Below are positions 5,882 to 10,020 of a DNA stretch of 10,020 bases, piece after piece. The DNA is from Jimgerdemannia flammicorona (Eukaryota; Mucoromycota; Endogonomycetes; Endogonales; Endogonaceae). A program made the position numbers and the translations under genes. The stretch is from the NCBI GenBank assembly GCA_003990745.1, contig RBNI01007734.1, positions 1 through 10,020 on the forward strand. Direction: 5' to 3'. Positions within the stretch are counted from its first letter, which is position 1. Every line of letters begins with the position of its first letter. The notes beneath the pieces were generated by a model. It was given only the letters and a program-made list of their open reading frames with translations, searched no databases and was not told the origin of the DNA.

Positions 5882-7984
5882 AAGGAAATATGATATATTA
5901 TTAAGTCTATCCTCTACTGCTCCAAGTTCATCTCTTCCTGTGCCCTGTCTAGATTATGTTCTACAGACATCTCTTCCTCTTCAGCTCTCTGAGCCTCCAA
6001 TTCAGCCAACAGCTCATTCATCTCCCCATCTGTCTTTTTCTCAAACTTCTCTCAGTACTCCAGGTATACCTCCTGCTAGAGCTGTAATCTATGATACTTG
6101 GTCCAGCAGTAGTTAGCCCTCTCATCAGTAATACCTGCCAGCTCTGCCTCTCACTCCTTATCTATCTCATACCCTTTCTCCTTCAGATATACTGCAAGGA
6201 TTTCCACCTTCAATACTGTCACCACTCCATCTCTCTGCAGGATCTGTGCCCAATACTTATCACTTATTACTCTAAGGTCCAACTTCCCCAACTCTTCAGC
6301 CACCAAGTTATTCATCATCCTACACATCCAGAGTAGGTTCCCTACCTTCTTCCCTCTAGGGGTCACTGGCCTCCCTCTATCCAGCATTATGGTATTAGCC
6401 CCTATACTCACATACTCATCCTATATCTCTGGGACATCCACCAGTTTCTCCTCTCTAACTGCCACCACTTGTCTCCCTTTCACTACCTCTGGAACTTCAA
6501 ATTGTACTTGCTGGGTCCCCCACATTAATACATCCTTAACCACCTTGCTTTGGAAAGCCAGACCTCACCTGATAAGAGAGGTAGGAGTAGGTAAGTCCTC
6601 CCAGATCTCCTCCCAGACCTCAAACATACCATCAGCATATGGGTCATTGCCAGTCCCCTCTCTGTCCTCTCCTGTCCCCTTCCCTACAATCTCTCTACCC
6701 TCACCAGTCCAGATACTTGCTTTGGCACTCTCTGCCTTCTCAATTCCACCTATATCCTTCAGTGGTCTATCCTCCAGTCTAGCCAGCAGCTCCTTCTGCC
6801 TCTTACATCTCTGGGCTCTTTCCCACTACCCCTTATCTACTCAAATCTGCTTCCCCTCCATCACTTCCAAATATATTGACTCCACAAAGGCTGTCCAAGC
6901 CTTCACCCACTACTCTACAGCACTACTCAGCTCTTCCAGTACTTCTAATAAGTTCTCTTCCTTCTCACTCTCCTTCACCCTAGTTACCTTATACAAGATT
7001 GCCCCTCAGACCATCACTAAAGACCAGTCTCTTGCCTTCCTGGTAGCTTTCTTTCCTACCAGCTGAATCCTTATATTAATATTTCTAGTCCTGAATGAGG
7101 TCTCTTCCCAGACTCTGAATCCAATATCTACCACCTCTCTATACTCAGCCATGACCCCCTCAACTCTCCTTCTCATCTTCACCACTATTACCATGGGCAC
7201 TCCTTTCACCAGTAGTTGCACCATCCTGGGGTCTCATCTTAGGCAATATACCATTAGAACACATATCTCTCCAATAGTCAATCTAGCCTTCAGTGCCTCT
7301 TCTAAAGACTCAACCTCCTCAAAGCCCACCTTCACTCTCTCTAATCTCTTCAGAAACTTTCCTGATACTGCTCCAGCCACCTGCTTAGCAATAAGCCCCA
7401 GTACCATTTTCACCATCACTATTAGGCCCCAGAAGTACAGCATAATCATGAACTCTGAGATTGACTTCTTGAGTAATGGTGTTACTGCTAAGCCCATCAC
7501 ACTATCTGCCAAATCTTCTTGCCTTCTAAGCCTCAACTACTCAGCCCTACTATCAGTAGTCATATCTGGATTTTTTTTCCAGATTGGCAGTTCTGTTGCC
7601 ATCAGCTGTCACATTCCCCTCAGCTCCACCACCCCCACCACCAAGGACTACTCCCCCATATACTACTGCCTTCTCCATCTCCTTGCCTTTCCTTAGCCAT
7701 CTCTCTAGCCCAGATGCCTGCTATCTCTCCTTCACTATCTCTGCAAAGCTCACTCTTCCAGACTCCTGTCCTCTACTACTGCTTCCTCTTCTTCCATATC
7801 CTCCCACCAGCAGCTCTCTCATATTTCCCCCCAGGCCAGGGTCTCTCCTTACATACTGCCAGTTGAATATGCTCAGACCACTCTGCCTAGTATATACCTC
7901 AGATTGCCTATCAGTCACTATGTTACTAGTCTTTTTTCTCCAAAAATGATGTTGTAAGTACTTTCCAAAGATTGTATAACCCAA
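5878..7984 (-). pseudogene. LINE ORF1 (Gag-like), degenerate
   Basis: A long purine-rich coding strand runs right to left and ends with TGA at 5878-5880, overlapping the ORF2 ATG as ATGA. Several stops interrupt it (7721 TAG, 7537 TAG, 7234, 7006, 6151 TGA, 6076 TAG, 6052 TGA, 5914 TAG and others), all explained by C:G to T:A changes. One frameshift falls at an A8 run (7571-7578 on the plus strand as T8). Recognisable stretches are SFAEIVKER near the N-terminus, LVKGVPMVIVVKMRRRVEG (about 7150-7220) followed by VAEYREV-type sequence (MAEYREVVDIGF), and a Glu-rich coiled-coil end (NELLAELEAQRAEEEEM). No CCHC knuckle is visible. Its identity as ORF1 rests on position before the endonuclease; sequence alone would leave it unrecognised. 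The start is uncertain: the ATG at 7984 or one further in. Confidence 0.65.
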
Positions 7985-8926
7985 ATAGTACTAGAGAAAA
8001 ATAGTATTACTATGGTAAGTTTATATAATGTTAACATTTTTTACTTATAGATTGTAGAATCTAATTATACTTCATTTGTTTTAAATGTATATCACTATCA
8101 CAAGAGCAAAGTTTAAAGAACTAACATAGAAGGCTTAGTATGAGAATATTCTTACAACAATCAATGGAGTTAGCTTGTAAAAAATATATCAATAATTGGA
8201 TATAGCCTAGGCTACTATAATCAAAACATAAGAGAAGTTCAGAGATGGAGAAGTATTGGGTCTAAGTAAAGAAGATCATATGTATATTTATATATTATAC
8301 CTATCAAAATAAATTTCATATGAATAATTAATAGTTTACATGGTTTTAAATAATTAGGTACTCTCTGAATTCTGAAAAAATATAAATAATACTATATAAA
8401 TATTAGGTTCCCTTTGAATTCTGAAAAAAAAAATATGAATAATATTATATGAATAATTAAATTCTCTCTAAATTCCAAAAAGAAAAATGTAAATAATAAT
8501 ATATAAATAATTAGGTTTTCTGAAAGCTTGATGATAAATATAAATAATAATATTAAATATAAATATATACTTCTAAATAGTGATCTTATATTGTATTCTT
8601 TAGAATAAATATAATATATTAGAAATCAGTAGAAATAAGCTATTCTTCAGCTTAAATTTGCTATTTAATAGTATATTCAGCTAATTTCTATCAAATTTAA
8701 ATTTAAATTACTTATTTATATATTTATGAATATATTTATTTAAAAAGGAGATTCTTCAGTAAGTGATTTGTGAGACTTCATATAAAGATCTCTAGAAGTA
8801 TAATAGATATCATTTGTATCAACTACATATATATATACCATATAATAGTCAAACTATCAAATTTAATACTCCATCCATCCCAAATAAATAACTATTAAAT
8901 ATCCTATTTCAGACTTGCATAATGAT
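7985..8926. other. AT-rich tract without genes
   Basis: About 940 bases are dominated by A and T, rich in TATA, AAATAA and TTTAAA words, with no reading frame of note. It could be heavily mutated repeat DNA or the 5' end of the LINE. Apart from the tandem repeat at 8353-8560, I see no structured element. Confidence 0.6.
8353..8560. repeat. Degenerate ~53-bp tandem repeat
   Basis: About four units start ATTAGGT or a variant at 8353, 8402, 8455 and 8510. Each continues with CTCTCTGAATTCTGAAAAA-like and ATAAATAATAATATATAAAT-like parts. Unit lengths are about 49, 53, 55 and 50. The A-runs vary in length, which fits slippage. Confidence 0.65.
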
Positions 8927-9730
8927 TGTAAGCGCACAACCTCCAAGCCACCAAAATCACATGTCACTCTCAGAACTAATTTGGAAACTACATACAAGAC
9001 TACAAAACAGGTTACTGAAGAGATCATCTGGTTACATGAAATACACCAGCAAGTACAAGAACTCACCACTAAGATACAAGAATACTAGAAGAAGTACTAT
9101 AACTATAAGACTGACTCTGAACTACTATAACTAGTTTGGTATACTGTACTATTACAAAAAGAAACTGAAAGTACTAAAATCAAACCAAGATAAGAAGAAC
9201 TCTATCTCACCCATCAAAAGGTTCACAAACTATACTTATCAACTCAAGACCAGGATATACCGCGACTATACAAGACCTCATTACTTAGCAGAAGCAAAAC
9301 ACATTTGAACAACTCCATTCACTCTATCTGTATCACCTTCATTGGAGAGTGACAGATGCTTCATCTGAACACAAGAAAGCTGACATCATCAAAACCAATC
9401 TCAAGTCATCTACGTGATAGATATTACTACTAGAAATTGCCTTAGATTACAGAAAATATCATTTCTGAGAGATTCAAACCCCCAGCCATAACATTGGGAG
9501 CCCTCACCCTAGACAAGAATGGCCAGTCCTTGCAAATGTGCCAGCAGACCAAAAAAAAAGAGAACCAAGACCTGTTATCCTTGTATAACCACTGCCACCA
9601 AGAACAGTCATAATTTTGCAAGAGACAGAAGTGACAACACCTTTGAACTGATGACATCAGAAGTCAGAAAACTGCTCAGACTTTGCCAGCAATGATGTCA
9701 TCAATAGTGATGTTATTAAAGACTATCTAG
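8927..9730 (+). mobile_element. Third LTR copy, divergent and truncated
   Basis: It starts TGTAAGCGCACAACCTCCAA exactly as the two full LTRs do, and the similarity holds to about 8995 (CTCAGAACTAATTTGGAAAC against CTCTGAACAAATCTGAAAAT). At 9690-9730 it again matches the end of the U3 reading frame (NDVINSDVIKDYLE against DDVIDGDVIEDYPDS). Between them the sequence is not visibly related to the others. It contains stop-broken coding-like text (EIIWLHEIHQQVQELTTKIQ, coiled-coil-like) and the small frame at 9519. The TATA box, R and U5 are missing; a different, G-rich sequence begins at about 9731. It may be a related LTR family with another U3 frame, or a recombinant. Confidence 0.6.
9519..9695 (+). 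CDS. Small basic Cys-containing ORF, 58 residues, hypothetical
   Basis: ATG at 9519 to TGA at 9693. The product starts MASPCKCASRPKKKRTKTC and has the cysteine pattern C-x-C then C-x2-C (CKC and CYPC about 16 residues apart), with a nuclear-localisation-like PKKKRTK between them. The C-terminal half is mixed (ARDRSDNTFELMTSEVRKLL). The cysteines could bind a metal but are too few to name a fold. It lies inside the third LTR copy, in a different frame from the conserved tail of the U3 frame. It may be chance, since an A9 run supplies the basic stretch. Confidence 0.25.
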   Translation: MASPCKCASRPKKKRTKTCYPCITTATKNSHNFARDRSDNTFELMTSEVRKLLRLCQQ

Positions 9731-9932
9731 AGTGGGGGGGGTGGGTGATAGTTGGCTCACTGTAGGTTGGGTGTTGGCAGTATGGGTAGGACTGGCGGGT
9801 CATTGGCTCTTTGTATTTGAGGAGGGGAGGCAGATGGGGCTGCAGGAGAAGGTGGTAAGGTGGGAGGAGCTGTTGGGGGATCTGTTGACTGGATGGTGGG
9901 TTGGTTGGGGCTCTCTGGGAGGGAGGCGGCAT
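9723..9932 (-). CDS. Proline-rich reading frame start, hypothetical
   Basis: On the minus strand, ATG at 9930-9932 follows CACCAAACC, a good fungal start context, and opens MPPPSQRAPTNPPSSQQIPQ. The frame continues to a TAG at 9723-9725 just inside the neighbouring LTR remnant. From about 9860 a second frame is also open (PAAPSAS-like), so a frameshift is possible. No domain is visible; it may be the disordered N-terminus of a Gag or of a host protein cut off at about 9730. The bases upstream (9933-10020) are a C-rich leader on this strand. Confidence 0.3.
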   Translation of the reverse strand: MPPPSQRAPTNPPSSQQIPQQLLPPYHLLLQPHLPPLLKYKEPMTRQSYPYCQHPTYSEPTITHPPHSR

Positions 9933-10020
9933 GGTTTGGTGACTAGGATATGTGAACAGAGTGGCAGGAGAGTGAGGATTGTGTTGAATAGAGTGGAATT
10001 TCGTCGAGAAGGGGTAGGGG
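9731..10020. other. G-rich segment of different composition
   Basis: Composition changes sharply at about 9731, from A-rich LTR remnant to a G-rich plus strand that begins with a G8 run (9734-9741) and ends GGGGTAGGGG. It holds the proline-rich frame on the minus strand. The abrupt change suggests an insertion or recombination boundary. Confidence 0.5.

Larger units (their letters stand above)
5476..7984 (-). mobile_element. 5' part of a minus-strand LINE (Tad/L1-like), interrupted by the chromovirus
   Basis: ORF1-like frame and endonuclease start occur in LINE order with an ATGA junction. The remainder (reverse transcriptase, 3' end) would lie left of the plus-strand chromovirus insertion, outside the window. 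The 5' boundary on the right is not defined; it may extend into the AT-rich tract beyond 7984. Confidence 0.72.

Noticed and set aside
6389..7696. Long plus-strand Ser/Thr/Pro-rich frames (6389-7066, 7151-7696)
   Set aside because: They lie antisense to the LINE ORF1 frame. Their composition comes from the pyrimidine-rich strand and they show no domain.
8353..8560. CRISPR-like array
   Set aside because: The units are contiguous and degenerate, with no unique spacers, in a eukaryotic context.
9468..9490. Possible tRNA T-arm (reverse complement resembles GGTTTGAATC)
   Set aside because: The flanking stem bases do not pair and no acceptor or anticodon arm is visible.

Overview
The window looks like repeat-dense, gene-poor nuclear DNA from a filamentous fungus, probably an ascomycete. 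The evidence is a Ty3/gypsy chromovirus integrase tail with a chromodomain, a LINE with a fungal two-ORF layout, and stop codons in every element that fit C-to-T or G-to-A transitions, as expected from repeat-induced point mutation or 5-methylcytosine deamination. I see no intact host gene, no tRNA or rRNA, and no bacterial operon signals.

Layout. Positions 1-2295 belong to a minus-strand LTR retrotransposon. Its 5' LTR is 264-2295, bounded by TGTAAG/CTTACA, and its internal part runs off the left edge. It sits inside the integrase gene of a second element of the same family on the plus strand. That element's pol tail is 2297-2980, its polypurine tract 3396-3409 and its 3' LTR 3410-5475. The plus-strand element in turn interrupts the endonuclease domain of a minus-strand LINE (5476 to about 7984), whose ORF1 stop and ORF2 start overlap as ATGA. 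The insertion order is therefore LINE, then plus-strand chromovirus, then minus-strand chromovirus. An AT-rich tract with a degenerate ~53-bp tandem repeat follows (7985-8926). After it comes a truncated third LTR-like copy (8927 to about 9730), which shares only its ends with the other two. Last is a G-rich segment holding the start of a proline-rich minus-strand frame (9723-9932).

Most interesting point. The LTRs are about 2 kb, far longer than usual, and each carries in U3 a 366-codon reading frame (942-2039 minus; 3699-4796 plus). It has the same length in both copies, no indels, its own TATA-like box about 70 bp upstream, and paired TGAGTCA (AP-1/Gcn4-type) sites. The product is unrecognised: a helical-looking N-terminal half and a strongly acidic C-terminal half. 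Both copies are broken by stops, all but one explained by transitions at C:G pairs that differ between copies. I infer a U3-encoded accessory protein of this retrotransposon family, now decayed here.

Limits. All similarity statements come from reading the sequence by eye. No database search, alignment score or codon statistic was run.
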